Below are positions 9,368-18,910 of a stretch of 38,203 nucleotides of DNA, piece after piece; the stretch's first letter is position 1; each line of letters starts with the position of its first letter. Location of the stretch: contig CALFXE010000063.1 of assembly GCA_937927845.1 (NCBI GenBank), forward strand, positions 1 to 38,203. Direction: 5' to 3'. The notes under the pieces were generated by a model. That model saw only the letters and a program-made list of their open reading frames with translations. It searched no databases and was not told the origin of the DNA. This stretch comes from an uncultured Paludibacter sp. (GTDB lineage: Bacteria; Bacteroidota; Bacteroidia; Bacteroidales; Paludibacteraceae). Made by a program: the position numbers and the translations under genes.

Positions 9368-9419
9368 ACGCTCCCCCCCTCATATTGTAAATAACATTTT
9401 AATTTTCAGGGGGGAGCGT
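9368..9419 (+). promoter_or_regulatory. GC-rich hairpin in the leader of the secreted-protein gene
   Basis: ACGCTCCCCCC at 9368-9378 pairs perfectly with GGGGGGAGCGT at 9409-9419 over a 30-base AT-rich loop. It stands out in an AT-rich gap, 77 bases before the next start codon. There is no T tract after it. It could be a leader regulatory hairpin or a palindromic repeat. Confidence 0.5.
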
Positions 9420-9496
9420 TTGAAAATATAAGTTCCCGATTAATAATTATTAGAAAACTATTATCATAATCATATTAACAATTTAATTTATCTATA

Positions 9497-10954
9497 ATGA
9501 AAAGAAATATAAGTTTTACGTTTTTAATTTTATTCCTATCTATCTGTCAACTATCTGTTTTAAGTCAAACAGTTTATTTACAAGAGAATATTCAAAATTG
9601 GACAAATAGGACTAAATATGGGAATTACACTCAAATAATAAACATAGCATCTGCAGAGGATAGTATATTATTGACAAATTGTTTAGTATCAAATGCAGCA
9701 GCCGCATCCGGAGCTTGTTCTGCCGGCAGAATACAATTAATGGAAGCGGAAGGCTCTGTGCAATTACCCGAACTTCCGCCATTTTCTATTATCGAATTGG
9801 GTATTGTTGCAGGTGGTGCCGATAGGACAGTTAAGCTACAAAAGTTGAATGGTACTTTATGGGATGATGTGGAAGTCATAGAGGATATTTCTAAAGAAGG
9901 AAAGATTTTTACATATGTCTCTACATATAATCTTCCGGCAGTTTATCGAATTGCATTTCCAAGTAAAGTGATTTATATACATGATATTATTGTAAAGACA
10001 CAGACATCATCGGATGATTTAACTAATCCATACATGACTGTTACTCGTAACAAATCTTCTATTCTCAAAGCTAATATTGGAGAAAGTTGTTCGGATACAA
10101 TTCGTGTTTATGGTGAAAATTTAACTGCTGATGTTAACTTGCAAATAACAGGTAATGGTAAAGATAAATTTACCTTAAACAAAACTAAATTAATTCCGGA
10201 ATTAGGTGTTGTTGATAGTGAGGTAATTATTACTTTTTCACCAACGGAAACTTTAACAGATACTGTTAAATTTATTGTCTCAAGTGATGGCGTAAATTCA
10301 AAAGAAATAGAATTAGTAGGCATGGCAAGCTCGTTAACCGGTGATGGTTCTACTGATAATCCTTTTACTGTAATTGATATTAAAACCATTAATAATAGCT
10401 TTGCTACAACTACAAAATATTGGGTTTGTGGTCATGTAGTTGGGATTCCCTCAGCAGGCAATGCTTCAGGTAATTTGACATCAGTTAGAACAGAACCCCC
10501 TTTTTCAGGAAAAACGGCAATTGCGTTAGCAGATATACCTAACGAAACAGATCTTATGAAAATGATAGGTGTTCAATTACCAACAAGTGGTGGTATAAGA
10601 GAAGTGCTTAATTTAGAAGATAATCCTGCGAATTTATCAAAGAAGGTATACGTATATGGTACATTGGAACCATATTTTTCACAAGCACCGGGAGTTAAGA
10701 ATATCAGTTCATGCGCTTTTGTAAGTACTTCTTTAGCGAAGAACCACAATTTTAATTATAAGATTAATAGAGTAGGAGATATGCTTGTAATAGATAGTGA
10801 GAAAGAAACCAAAATGGCAGTGTATGATCTTATGGGAAATCTTGTTGTTAATGCTGAATTGCATGTAGGAATCAATTCTATAAGTTTTAAGAAGGAGATT
10901 CAGTATCCGTTAATCATCAGAATTGGAGATGAATATTCAAAGATATTTCTTTAA
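9497..10954 (+). CDS. Secreted protein with Hydin-like Ig fold, DUF6359 and T9SS type A C-terminal domain
   Basis: A 485-residue exported protein. Residues 1-24 are a Sec signal peptide ending VLSQ. Residues about 25-170 are a beta-rich region without a family I can name. Residues about 175-275 look like an ASPM/SPD-2/Hydin-type Ig domain. Residues about 278-400, opening GDGSTDNPFTV and containing YWVCGHVVG, resemble DUF6359, an OB-fold-like domain of Bacteroidota surface proteins. The last 70 residues (MAVYDLMGNLV to EYSKIFL) fit the type A sorting domain of the type IX secretion system. It therefore probably crosses the outer membrane and is released or anchored. It stands alone, with no catalytic motif seen. 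Confidence 0.75.
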   Translation: MKRNISFTFLILFLSICQLSVLSQTVYLQENIQNWTNRTKYGNYTQIINIASAEDSILLTNCLVSNAAAASGACSAGRIQLMEAEGSVQLPELPPFSIIELGIVAGGADRTVKLQKLNGTLWDDVEVIEDISKEGKIFTYVSTYNLPAVYRIAFPSKVIYIHDIIVKTQTSSDDLTNPYMTVTRNKSSILKANIGESCSDTIRVYGENLTADVNLQITGNGKDKFTLNKTKLIPELGVVDSEVIITFSPTETLTDTVKFIVSSDGVNSKEIELVGMASSLTGDGSTDNPFTVIDIKTINNSFATTTKYWVCGHVVGIPSAGNASGNLTSVRTEPPFSGKTAIALADIPNETDLMKMIGVQLPTSGGIREVLNLEDNPANLSKKVYVYGTLEPYFSQAPGVKNISSCAFVSTSLAKNHNFNYKINRVGDMLVIDSEKETKMAVYDLMGNLVVNAELHVGINSISFKKEIQYPLIIRIGDEYSKIFL

Positions 10955-11007
10955 AATAACCTTTTGAAATAACTGTGATATCTGATCAGTGAATGCGTTT
11001 GTTTGCA

Positions 11008-11118
11008 CACAGATAATTAAGATATATTGATGACCATAAAGTTGCAAATTAATATTGTTTAATTGGTTTAAAAATTCAATATAACTATATGCTAATTAAT
11101 TATCTTAATTATTCTGTG
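11008..11118. repeat. Imperfect inverted repeat between convergent genes
   Basis: CACAGATAATTAAGATA (from 11008) and TATCTTAATTATTCTGTG (11101-11118) pair with a single bulge over a loop of about 76 bases. It lies between the secreted-protein gene and the lipid kinase, which point towards each other. The AT-rich stem makes terminator function uncertain. Confidence 0.4.
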
Positions 11119-11160
11119 TTCTTAAAGTTTTAATGGATACTCACAGTATTGTCATCTCAT

Positions 11161-12090
11161 TCAAGGAATAATCATCTCCATTGCTTCGGCTAAAATACTT
11201 ACTGTTAAAGGAGCAACATAATATGATATTATGCCATCCGTCTCAAAGTATTTACCGTTTTGAGTTTTTAAGATTATATTTTTTATCCTGAAAGATTCTA
11301 TAGCCTGATGTTGTAATATTTTACCATTGAATATGAGAGGCAAAAGCGTAATAATATCATTAAATGTTGGTTTTTTTAATAGCATAGTGTCAAAAAGACC
11401 ATCATATGGAACTGCATGAGGGTTTTGTTTAATACCACCACCGCTATAACATCCATTGGCAATATTCATGGTAAACAAGGAATCTTGAATGTCAACATCA
11501 TTATAGTTTAAGTGGATAGGTTTTGATTTATATTTAAACACAGCCCATAATAATGCAACTAAATATAGAATTGAATGACTGCCAAGAAAACGTTTTAGAT
11601 AATTAGTATTATGTGCTACTATAGCATCCAAACCAAAACCTATTGAATTTATGAAAAATCTTTTTTTAGGCTCTTCTTCTAAAAAATAATCAACTCTACC
11701 AATGTCGATTTTTTGGGATTTACCTTCTAAGAAAATATCAATAGACTTTTTATAGTTACGTGTTAACCCCCAAAATCTTGCCCAATCATTTCCTGTACCT
11801 CTTGGAATAATAGCTATCCTTCTTGAGTTATTCTCAATGTTGGAGTGAAAAATACCATTAATGACTTCACTGATTGTGCCATCACCACCAACGATTAAAA
11901 AGTTTGAAAATTTTTTATTGGCATAATTTTTTGCAATCAGTTCAGCATGACCGGCAAATTCAGTAATCTTATATTCATATTCAATATTCGCCAGCTTTAA
12001 TTGTTGGAACAAATAATTAATTTGGATTCTAAAGTTTTTTTTACCTGATTTTAAATTAATTATTACTATCCATTTGCCATTATTAATCAT
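11161..12090 (-). CDS. Diacylglycerol kinase-family lipid kinase
   Basis: A 309-residue protein of the DAGK catalytic (YegS/DgkB) family. The nucleotide-binding signature GGDGT is at residues 68-72, with INLKSG near the N-terminus and IPRGTGNDWAR at about 95-105, all expected for this fold. Such enzymes phosphorylate diacylglycerol or a related lipid at the inner face of the cytoplasmic membrane. The true substrate in Bacteroidota could be another lipid, and sequence alone does not say. Its ATG overlaps the aroC stop by four bases (ATGA), so the two are translationally coupled in the FKBP-aroC-kinase operon. Confidence 0.88.
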   Translation of the reverse strand: MINNGKWIVIINLKSGKKNFRIQINYLFQQLKLANIEYEYKITEFAGHAELIAKNYANKKFSNFLIVGGDGTISEVINGIFHSNIENNSRRIAIIPRGTGNDWARFWGLTRNYKKSIDIFLEGKSQKIDIGRVDYFLEEEPKKRFFINSIGFGLDAIVAHNTNYLKRFLGSHSILYLVALLWAVFKYKSKPIHLNYNDVDIQDSLFTMNIANGCYSGGGIKQNPHAVPYDGLFDTMLLKKPTFNDIITLLPLIFNGKILQHQAIESFRIKNIILKTQNGKYFETDGIISYYVAPLTVSILAEAMEMIIP

Positions 12091-13160
12091 ACAGTTGCTT
12101 TTGCATTTAAAAATAAATCGACTAATGTAAGCGCTGCCATAGCCTCAACAATAGGAACTGCTCTAGGTAATACACAAGGGTCGTGTCTGCCACGAGCTTT
12201 TAGTTCTGTTTCTGTAAGTGAGGTTGTTACTGTATTTTGAAGTTTAGAGATAGTTGCAACAGGCTTAAATAATACTCGAAAATAAATGTCCTGTCCGTTA
12301 CTTATTCCTCCCTGAATACCACCTGAATTGTTAGTACGTGTTGAGACTTTCTCATTATTAATTACGAAAGCATCATTCATTTCAGATCCCTTTAATGAAA
12401 CGCCATCGAAGCCTTTTCCATAATCAAAGCCATGAGAGGCATTAATGCTCATCATTGCTGAAGCTAATCTTGCCTGAAGTTTGTCGAAAATTGGCTCTCC
12501 CCAGCCTGTGGGTACTCCTTTTACAACACATGTTATAATCCCTCCCGTAGAATCACCCTCTTTCTTTAAATCAGCAATATATTTAATCATTTTTTCAGCA
12601 ATATCAGATTGTGGACATCGAACTATATTACTTTCGATAAGTGATAAATCGGCAGTTTCATAGGTCTCAGTCATAGCGATTGGTCCGACTTGCGAAGTGT
12701 AAGCTTGAATACTAACACCAATTCCTTTTAAGATTAGCTTTGCTATTGCACCTGCCACAACTCTTGAAGCTGTTTCTCTCGCCGAGCTTCGTCCACCACC
12801 TCTATAATCACGAATACCGTATTTTTGCTGATAGGTAAAATCAGCATGCGAAGGTCGGTATACATCTTTTAAATGATTGTAATCTTTACTTTGCTGATTT
12901 TGATTCCAAATGACAAAAGCTATGGGTGTTCCTGTTGTTTTGCCATCAAAAATACCCGATAAAAATTCTACTTTGTCGTCTTCTTTTCTTGGAGTTGATA
13001 TGGTCGACTGACCAGGTTTTCGTCTGTCAAGCTCACTTTGAATATAAACCGTGTCTAATTCAATACCAGGAGGGCAACCATCAATGATTCCCCCAATACC
13101 AACACCATGAGATTCACCGAATGAAGTGAATGTAAAAAAATTACCTATAGTATTTGACAT
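12087..13160 (-). CDS. aroC: Chorismate synthase
   Basis: A 357-residue enzyme that converts 5-enolpyruvylshikimate 3-phosphate to chorismate, the last common step of aromatic biosynthesis, using reduced FMN. Signatures are GESHGVGIGGIIDGCPPG near the N-terminus, DRRKPGQS with the conserved arginines, the RPSHADFTYQQKYG segment, RGGGRSSARETA, and the C-terminal RHDPCVLPRAVPIVEAM. Length is normal. It lies 46 bases after the FKBP-type gene and overlaps the lipid kinase by four bases. No sign of decay. Confidence 0.98.
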   Translation of the reverse strand: MSNTIGNFFTFTSFGESHGVGIGGIIDGCPPGIELDTVYIQSELDRRKPGQSTISTPRKEDDKVEFLSGIFDGKTTGTPIAFVIWNQNQQSKDYNHLKDVYRPSHADFTYQQKYGIRDYRGGGRSSARETASRVVAGAIAKLILKGIGVSIQAYTSQVGPIAMTETYETADLSLIESNIVRCPQSDIAEKMIKYIADLKKEGDSTGGIITCVVKGVPTGWGEPIFDKLQARLASAMMSINASHGFDYGKGFDGVSLKGSEMNDAFVINNEKVSTRTNNSGGIQGGISNGQDIYFRVLFKPVATISKLQNTVTTSLTETELKARGRHDPCVLPRAVPIVEAMAALTLVDLFLNAKATV

Positions 13161-13206
13161 AAGTTATAAATTAAGTGTAGTATACTACGTGAAAGTTATT
13201 GATAAA

Positions 13207-13794
13207 TTAGTTGCAACCGCATCCGGAACCGCAACCGCCATCATGATTGTGATTATGATGATCATCATCTCCGCAACCACAACCGCAACCACATCCTTCA
13301 TCGCTTCCCAATAAATCGCTAAAATCTTTTTCTGTAGATTCGCGAACTTCTAAGATTGTTCCTTTGAAATGTAAGTTTTCTCCTGAAAGTGGATGGTTAA
13401 GATCTACTTTTACATAACTATCCGTAACTTCTACAATCATTGCATTTAGACGATTTCCCTCATTATCCATTAAAGGAACTAAGTTACCGGCAAAAATCAT
13501 TTTTTCATCTAATTTACCATTGATTTCAAATATTGAACGGTCGAGATCAAGTATGTTTTCTTCTAAATATTCTCCATAAGCTTCTTCCATAGGAATAATG
13601 AAATCATATTGATTGCCGGCTTCCAATCCAAAAAGATTTTCTTCGAATTTGTTTAACATCATCCCTGCTCCAAAAATAAATTTTAAAGGTTGGTCTGAAG
13701 TAGCTCTTTCCATTAATTCTAATTTACCTTCCTGCTCGCCGTCAACAAATAGCTCATATTCAGTAGCTATGAATTTGTTTGCTGTAATTTTCAT
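13207..13794 (-). CDS. SlyD-like FKBP-type peptidyl-prolyl isomerase with metal-binding tail
   Basis: The start is taken at CAT 13792-13794, giving 195 residues that begin MKITANKF; the open frame extends 18 codons further but those residues do not fit the family. It has a split FKBP domain with the inserted IF chaperone flap (residues about 70-125, from MEEAYGEY) and the closing strand with NHPLSGENLHFKG. The last 30 residues are a Cys/His/Asp-rich tail (CGCGCGCGDDDHHNHNH), as in SlyD, which binds nickel or other metals. It is cytoplasmic and helps folding at proline bonds. It is first in an operon with aroC and the lipid kinase. Confidence 0.93.
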   Translation of the reverse strand: MKITANKFIATEYELFVDGEQEGKLELMERATSDQPLKFIFGAGMMLNKFEENLFGLEAGNQYDFIIPMEEAYGEYLEENILDLDRSIFEINGKLDEKMIFAGNLVPLMDNEGNRLNAMIVEVTDSYVKVDLNHPLSGENLHFKGTILEVRESTEKDFSDLLGSDEGCGCGCGCGDDDHHNHNHDGGCGSGCGCN

Positions 13795-13934
13795 TTTAAT
13801 TGTGTTTAAAAAATTATTTATTGTATTTATTTGTTCTATTATTATCAAAAATTTTTAAGTCTGTAAAAGTACTATTTATTTCTAACAATTTATTTTTTCA
13901 AAGTCATTTATATGTTTAATCAACAATATTAAAC

Positions 13935-16613
13935 TCAATACCAAGTAATATTGTTCACTCCATATTCACTGCGCTTATCATATTTCAAATCAGCTAACAT
14001 ACTTGAATTGACTCCAATATGAAAGTTGTATGATTTATAAGTTCCAAATGGAACAATACTGGCTGACATACTCCAACAATGTAAGTTTCTATTAACCGAT
14101 ATACTTGTGTATGTAAATTGCTTAGCTTTAAAATCATAGGAAGAATTCCCACTAATCTGCCATTTTGATGTCAGGGATATACTTCCGCTTATACTGAAGT
14201 TATGAGTGAAATCCATCTCATACTCCATTTTTTCTTTATTAAACACATTAGTATTTCCATATCTTACAGAATAATTTACGTTTAAGCTCCATGGTATGGT
14301 TACTTTTGCATATCCGTCATCATCTTCAATTGTAGCTTTTGGCTTTTTGGCAGATTGTCTGTTTTCGTCATTAGGTAAATCGTCTGTATTGTGTTCACTT
14401 CCAATATCATCATGTTTGGGTTCGGATTGACTCTGTGCTGTATCATCTTTTTTCAAACCAAATAATTTATTGAATGTGTCATTATTAAATGTATAGCTGA
14501 ATGATGTACTTGTGCCTTGAAACCTGGGAAATTTACCATGATTCCATCGCAATTGATTTACTCTGACCGGATTACCTGAGCTGGTCAGTGCAAACATATA
14601 AGGATCGAAGCTTGTGCTAAGACTCAAAGAATAATTAAGAGGTAATTTTAATCTTATGCTCGACGAAAAATTTGACCAATTCATCGAATCGGCAGCAAGA
14701 TTATAACTGCCACTTAAACTGAAATTATCAATCAAACTTATCTTTTTAAAAGGCTCTTTCCCTGTAGTATCTTTTTCGTTTTTCAATTTCATTTCAAGAT
14801 TATTTCCTAATGAAAAGTTGATATTCCCGGATTTTCCTCTCCCGGGTGTACCATATAATGAGCCTTCAAACCTTGAATACTGTACTTCAGAGTCGATATA
14901 AGTTGTAGGGTCAGAAGATGAACGCACGCTTCTGGTATACGAACTGTAATAACCCCAATTAGAATCTCCAAAATCGGGTGTATAGCCAAAACCAATACTT
15001 GGAGTTACAACATGCCTGATTCTATCAATCTTATTACCGAAAATAGACCTTATCGGAATATAAAAACCATAAAGTTTAGTCGAAGCAGAAACGCCCATAT
15101 TGAAATCGAATACCCTATAAAATCCGTCTGTAGTATCTTTTACTTCTTTCTGATTATCAATATCCCATGATTTTGTAACCGAACGAAGATACCATCTTTC
15201 ATTATAATTAAAACTTGGAGAAATATTAATGTATTTCAAGACATTAAAGCTTGCAGAAACAGGGATTGAATGTCGCATTCCGTTTCTCCAATCACGTGTA
15301 AATGAAGATGTAAGGAGTTTGTTTTCTTTTGTATCAATGCTATTGGCAAATGTTCCGGAATATGACATAGCAATCTTTTCGTACCATCTTTCTTTTCCTA
15401 CAGCGTTCTTACGTTTCAAAGGATAAAACCTGCTATATGAGATGTTTATGTTTGGCAGACTTAGGTTTATTGTTGAGTCTTTGGTTCTTTGATTAATTAA
15501 AACACTCCCTGATAAATTCAGTGATGGGATGTTTGGAAATCTTTTAGTGAAAGAAATACTCGAACTTTTAGTATTTTCAGAATTTAATTCAGGTCGATAA
15601 TATGAATTAACATTACTTCTATTATAACCGCTTGTTGAGAAGTTTACGCTGGATGAAAAAGTGAAATTTGGATTTGCCTTCTGATCTTGAGAATGTGACC
15701 ATCTGATACTCATGTTGTTAGCTTTGTTGTAGTCAGGAAAACCTTTCTCGCCAGTCACATCTTCTCTATAGCTAATATTGAAGCTGCCTCTAAATTTATA
15801 TTTTTTGACATAACTTGTAGCTCCTGATAAAGCCCAAGTTCCTTTTGTATAAATATCACCTTTTAATTCTAAATCCATGTAGTCATTTATTGCGAAATAG
15901 TATCCTCCGTTAGTTAAGCCGAAGCCACGCGTCATTTCATCGGTATAGTTAGGCATTATTACGCCGGAAGAATATTTGCTGGTAAAGGGAAAGAAACCAA
16001 AAGGTATCGCAATCGGCAATGGTACATCAGCAATTACTAAATGAGCAGGTCCGGTAACTACATATTCTCCGGGCTTGACTTTTCCTTTCGAGATACTTAA
16101 ATAAAAGTGTGGATGATCTTGATCTTCGCAAGTAGTATATTTCCCATCAGCCATACAAAAAAGATTGTCAGGTGTTTTTTTTGTTTTTTCACTGATAATA
16201 TAACCTTCACCTTCCTGTGTAACAACATGACGTATAAATCCTTTCTTAGTTTTAAGATTATAACTTAACTCTCTTGAATTATATGAGTTTTCACCTTCAC
16301 TAAAAACAGGTTCGCCTATCACTTCTCCATCTTCGTTCTCAGTTCCCTTAGCATCAATCTGACTGCTGTCAATTTTCACTTTAACTTCATCAGCTTTCAA
16401 ATTGATTGATTGATAATTAATCTCAGTATCGCCATGTAAAAAAGCGGTACCATTAGCAAATAAGACTATAGAGTCTTTAGCGCTATACTTAATAATATCA
16501 TCTATCTGAGTTTGTGACTGATTTGAATAAGCCATAAACGAAAAAGTCATCATGCTGATTAGCAGAATGATGAATTTATTGGTTCTATCAGTCAATCTAT
16601 TATAAAAAATCAT
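13935..16613 (-). CDS. lptD: LPS-assembly outer-membrane protein LptD
   Basis: An 892-residue protein with an N-terminal signal peptide (hydrophobic FIILLISMMTFSFM). Residues about 40-190 form the periplasmic OstA/LptA-like jellyroll (KDSIVLFANGTAFLHGDTEI and following strands). The rest is a long barrel of aromatic-ended strands with the conserved PFGFFPF segment, and it ends in aromatic WY as outer-membrane proteins do. It inserts lipopolysaccharide into the outer leaflet at the end of the Lpt bridge, normally together with LptE. In Bacteroidota these proteins are divergent from enterobacterial LptD, and the annotation rests on the OstA domain and the barrel. It diverges from the amidase gene with 170 bases between the starts. 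Confidence 0.88.
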   Translation of the reverse strand: MIFYNRLTDRTNKFIILLISMMTFSFMAYSNQSQTQIDDIIKYSAKDSIVLFANGTAFLHGDTEINYQSINLKADEVKVKIDSSQIDAKGTENEDGEVIGEPVFSEGENSYNSRELSYNLKTKKGFIRHVVTQEGEGYIISEKTKKTPDNLFCMADGKYTTCEDQDHPHFYLSISKGKVKPGEYVVTGPAHLVIADVPLPIAIPFGFFPFTSKYSSGVIMPNYTDEMTRGFGLTNGGYYFAINDYMDLELKGDIYTKGTWALSGATSYVKKYKFRGSFNISYREDVTGEKGFPDYNKANNMSIRWSHSQDQKANPNFTFSSSVNFSTSGYNRSNVNSYYRPELNSENTKSSSISFTKRFPNIPSLNLSGSVLINQRTKDSTINLSLPNINISYSRFYPLKRKNAVGKERWYEKIAMSYSGTFANSIDTKENKLLTSSFTRDWRNGMRHSIPVSASFNVLKYINISPSFNYNERWYLRSVTKSWDIDNQKEVKDTTDGFYRVFDFNMGVSASTKLYGFYIPIRSIFGNKIDRIRHVVTPSIGFGYTPDFGDSNWGYYSSYTRSVRSSSDPTTYIDSEVQYSRFEGSLYGTPGRGKSGNINFSLGNNLEMKLKNEKDTTGKEPFKKISLIDNFSLSGSYNLAADSMNWSNFSSSIRLKLPLNYSLSLSTSFDPYMFALTSSGNPVRVNQLRWNHGKFPRFQGTSTSFSYTFNNDTFNKLFGLKKDDTAQSQSEPKHDDIGSEHNTDDLPNDENRQSAKKPKATIEDDDGYAKVTIPWSLNVNYSVRYGNTNVFNKEKMEYEMDFTHNFSISGSISLTSKWQISGNSSYDFKAKQFTYTSISVNRNLHCWSMSASIVPFGTYKSYNFHIGVNSSMLADLKYDKRSEYGVNNITWY

Positions 16614-16645
16614 TAGGTCGATTTCGACTTAGTTTAAATGCCTCG

Positions 16646-16653
16646 CAAAATTA
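16646..16653 (-). promoter_or_regulatory. Candidate -7 box for lptD
   Basis: The minus strand reads TAATTTTG, matching TAnnTTTG, 32 bases before the lptD start. The -33 position has no convincing TTTG. Confidence 0.4.
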
Positions 16654-16725
16654 GTCAAAAATTAGCAGCAAGCATTCTAAATAACTTTTTTTTATCATTA
16701 ATTTGAAATATTACTTATTTATATA

Positions 16726-16755
16726 TTGATTAAACGGTTTTATATAGTATTTTTG
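16726..16755 (+). promoter_or_regulatory. Promoter of the amidase-MCE operon
   Basis: TTG at 16726-16728, a 19-base spacer and TATTTTTG at 16748-16755 fit the Bacteroidota -33/-7 pattern. The amidase ATG is 28 bases downstream. Confidence 0.65.
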
Positions 16756-16783
16756 CATACTCTATAAAAGTTGTATTATCCTC

Positions 16784-17986
16784 ATGGAGTTAAAGAGCCT
16801 ATTTAAGTATATATTTATTTTTTTCTGGATTTTTATATTTGTAAATCCTCAGTTATCTTTTTCTCAAAAAAAGAATTTTGTTGTAGTTTTAGATGCCGGT
16901 CATGGCGGTAATGATCCGGGTGCTGTAGGGAGAATATCCAAAGAAAAGGACATTACATTATCAGTGGCAAGGATGGTTGGTGATCTGATTTCTAAAAACT
17001 TAAACGATGTAAAAGTAGTTTATACTCGCAAAACAGATGTTTTTATTCCATTGGAACAAAGGGCGGCAATAGCTAATGATAATCATGCCGATTTGTTTAT
17101 TTCTATTCATGTGAATGCAGCAAAAAGTAAAACAGCCTATGGTGCAGAGACTTACACGCTTGGTTTGGCTAAAACGAAAGCTAACTTAGATGTAGCTATG
17201 ACTGAAAACTCCGTGATTTTGTTGGAGGATGATTATCAAACTAAATATAAGGGTTTTGATCCTTCATCGGTTGATTCATATATTATGTTTGAATTTATGA
17301 TGGATAAATATTTAGATAATAGTATAGCTTTCGCGACAAATGTACAGGATCAGTTTGTGGGATATGCAAAAAGATCTGACAGAGGTGTACGTCAAGCCGG
17401 TTTCTGGGTTTTACACCGATCTGCATGTCCAAGTGTTCTGATTGAATTAGGATTTATTTCTCATTATAATGAAGAACTTTATTTAGCAAGTACATCGGGG
17501 CAACGAGAATTATCTCAATCTATTTATAATGCTTTCGTAAAGTATAAAAAGAATCATGATAAGAAATTGGGATATAATCAATCTTCTAATCAAACTGATA
17601 CTGAAACAACTTCTCAGATGGCAGTACCTCAAACTCAAGTTACAATAGTTGATAATCCTCAGGTCAATAATGATACAAACATAGCTGAGAATGAGAATAA
17701 TAGTCTGGGAAATACTAAAGTTAATCAACCTGTTTTCAAGTTGCAGATTTTTGTTTCATCAAATAAACTGAAATCAAATGATTCTCAACTTAAAGGATTA
17801 AAGGATGTGGATTTTTATCAAGAAGGAGGTTGGTATAAATATACTGTTGGTGCTGATACTGATTACGATAAGGTTAATCAAACCAGATTAGACCTTAAAA
17901 AACGATTTCCTGACGCATTTATAATCGCATTTTTAAACGATAAAAAAATTCCTGTTAAAGATGCGCAGAACATGGTAAAAAAATAA
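16784..17986 (+). CDS. N-acetylmuramoyl-L-alanine amidase (Amidase_3) with SPOR-like tail
   Basis: A 400-residue exported zinc hydrolase. A signal or anchor segment covers about residues 8-27. The Amidase_3 domain follows with DAGHGGNDPGA (His40 as zinc ligand), Glu in SKEKDI, SIHVNAA (His109) and the catalytic Glu in LIELGFISH. A polar Gln/Asn/Thr linker (about 258-325) leads to a C-terminal domain of about 65 residues beginning FKLQIFVSS, which resembles a SPOR domain. It would cut stem peptides from glycan strands at the septum. It is followed after 12 bases by an MCE-family gene. This pairing, diverging from lptD, suggests a cell-envelope module. Confidence 0.92.
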   Translation: MELKSLFKYIFIFFWIFIFVNPQLSFSQKKNFVVVLDAGHGGNDPGAVGRISKEKDITLSVARMVGDLISKNLNDVKVVYTRKTDVFIPLEQRAAIANDNHADLFISIHVNAAKSKTAYGAETYTLGLAKTKANLDVAMTENSVILLEDDYQTKYKGFDPSSVDSYIMFEFMMDKYLDNSIAFATNVQDQFVGYAKRSDRGVRQAGFWVLHRSACPSVLIELGFISHYNEELYLASTSGQRELSQSIYNAFVKYKKNHDKKLGYNQSSNQTDTETTSQMAVPQTQVTIVDNPQVNNDTNIAENENNSLGNTKVNQPVFKLQIFVSSNKLKSNDSQLKGLKDVDFYQEGGWYKYTVGADTDYDKVNQTRLDLKKRFPDAFIIAFLNDKKIPVKDAQNMVKK

Positions 17987-17998
17987 AATATTAACATA

Positions 17999-18910
17999 AT
18001 GAAAAAAATAAAATTATCACGAGAAATCAGAGTCGGAATAATGACGATTGTTGCTATATTCCTTTTATATTTTGGCTTGAATTTTTTAAAAGGAATAGAT
18101 ATTTTTACCCCAATTAATTATTATTATGCTGTTTATAATGATATCGATGGGTTGGTTCCATCATCTCCGGTGTTTATAAAAGGATATAAAGTAGGACAAG
18201 TCGAAGAAATTAAATATGATTTTTTAAAAGACTCGCCATTTGTTGTAAAAATATCTGTAAGTAAAGATATTAAATTGCCTAAAGAATCTATAGTTGAGTT
18301 ATTTGATGATGGTTTGATGGGAGGTAAGGCAATTCAATTAGTGAATGTACAACAATCTCAAGAAGATGTTTTTTATCAATCAGGTGATACTATTAAATCA
18401 CAGATTGGCTCCGGCTTAATGGATCAGCTTGCAGGAGATTTGATGCCTAAATTAGATGTTGTTTTTGAACAGACAGATTCTCTTATACGTTCTGTGAGAT
18501 TACTAATTGATGGAGGAAGCGTGCAAAAAAGCTTATTAGCAATTGAAAAAACCACATCAGATTTATCTGAAAGCTCTGCTGCAATTAAAAAAATTATAAA
18601 GAATGATATGCCACAATTAATAAATAACGTTCAGGATATAACAAGTGATTTTAAAATTGTGAGTAGTAATATTAAAAATATCGACTTTGCTAATACTTTT
18701 CAAAATCTTGATGTAACTATCAAAGATTTAAAACAGATATCAGGTAAACTTAATAGCAATGAAGGAACAATAGGTCTTTTACTTAATGATAAGACTCTGT
18801 ATGTCAATCTTTCAAACATGTCAAAAAGTGGAGATGAATTACTTGTTGATTTGAAAAAGTCTCCTAAAAGATATGTACATTTTTCATTATTTGGGACAAA
18901 AGATAAGTGA
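17999..18910 (+). CDS. MlaD/MCE-family lipid-transport substrate-binding protein
   Basis: A 303-residue protein with one N-terminal membrane helix (about 13-32), then an MCE domain (about 37-115) recognisable by YYYAVYNDIDGLVPSSPVFIKGYKVGQVEEI. The remaining 185 residues are mainly helical with repeats of Ile/Leu and Asn, suited to forming a coiled stalk. MlaD-type proteins form a hexameric ring in the periplasm bound to an ABC permease and move phospholipids between membranes. The permease and ATPase genes are not in this window, so they are either encoded elsewhere or absent. Cotranscribed with the amidase. Confidence 0.88.
   Translation: MKKIKLSREIRVGIMTIVAIFLLYFGLNFLKGIDIFTPINYYYAVYNDIDGLVPSSPVFIKGYKVGQVEEIKYDFLKDSPFVVKISVSKDIKLPKESIVELFDDGLMGGKAIQLVNVQQSQEDVFYQSGDTIKSQIGSGLMDQLAGDLMPKLDVVFEQTDSLIRSVRLLIDGGSVQKSLLAIEKTTSDLSESSAAIKKIIKNDMPQLINNVQDITSDFKIVSSNIKNIDFANTFQNLDVTIKDLKQISGKLNSNEGTIGLLLNDKTLYVNLSNMSKSGDELLVDLKKSPKRYVHFSLFGTKDK

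Larger units (their letters stand above)
9043..9496. other. 454-base intergenic region with two large inverted repeats
   Basis: This AT-rich gap separates diverging tcdA and the secreted-protein gene. It holds an imperfect 15-bp inverted repeat (9177-9191 and 9221-9235), a perfect 11-bp GC-rich inverted repeat (9368-9378 and 9409-9419) and no coding frame that looks real. Confidence 0.6.
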
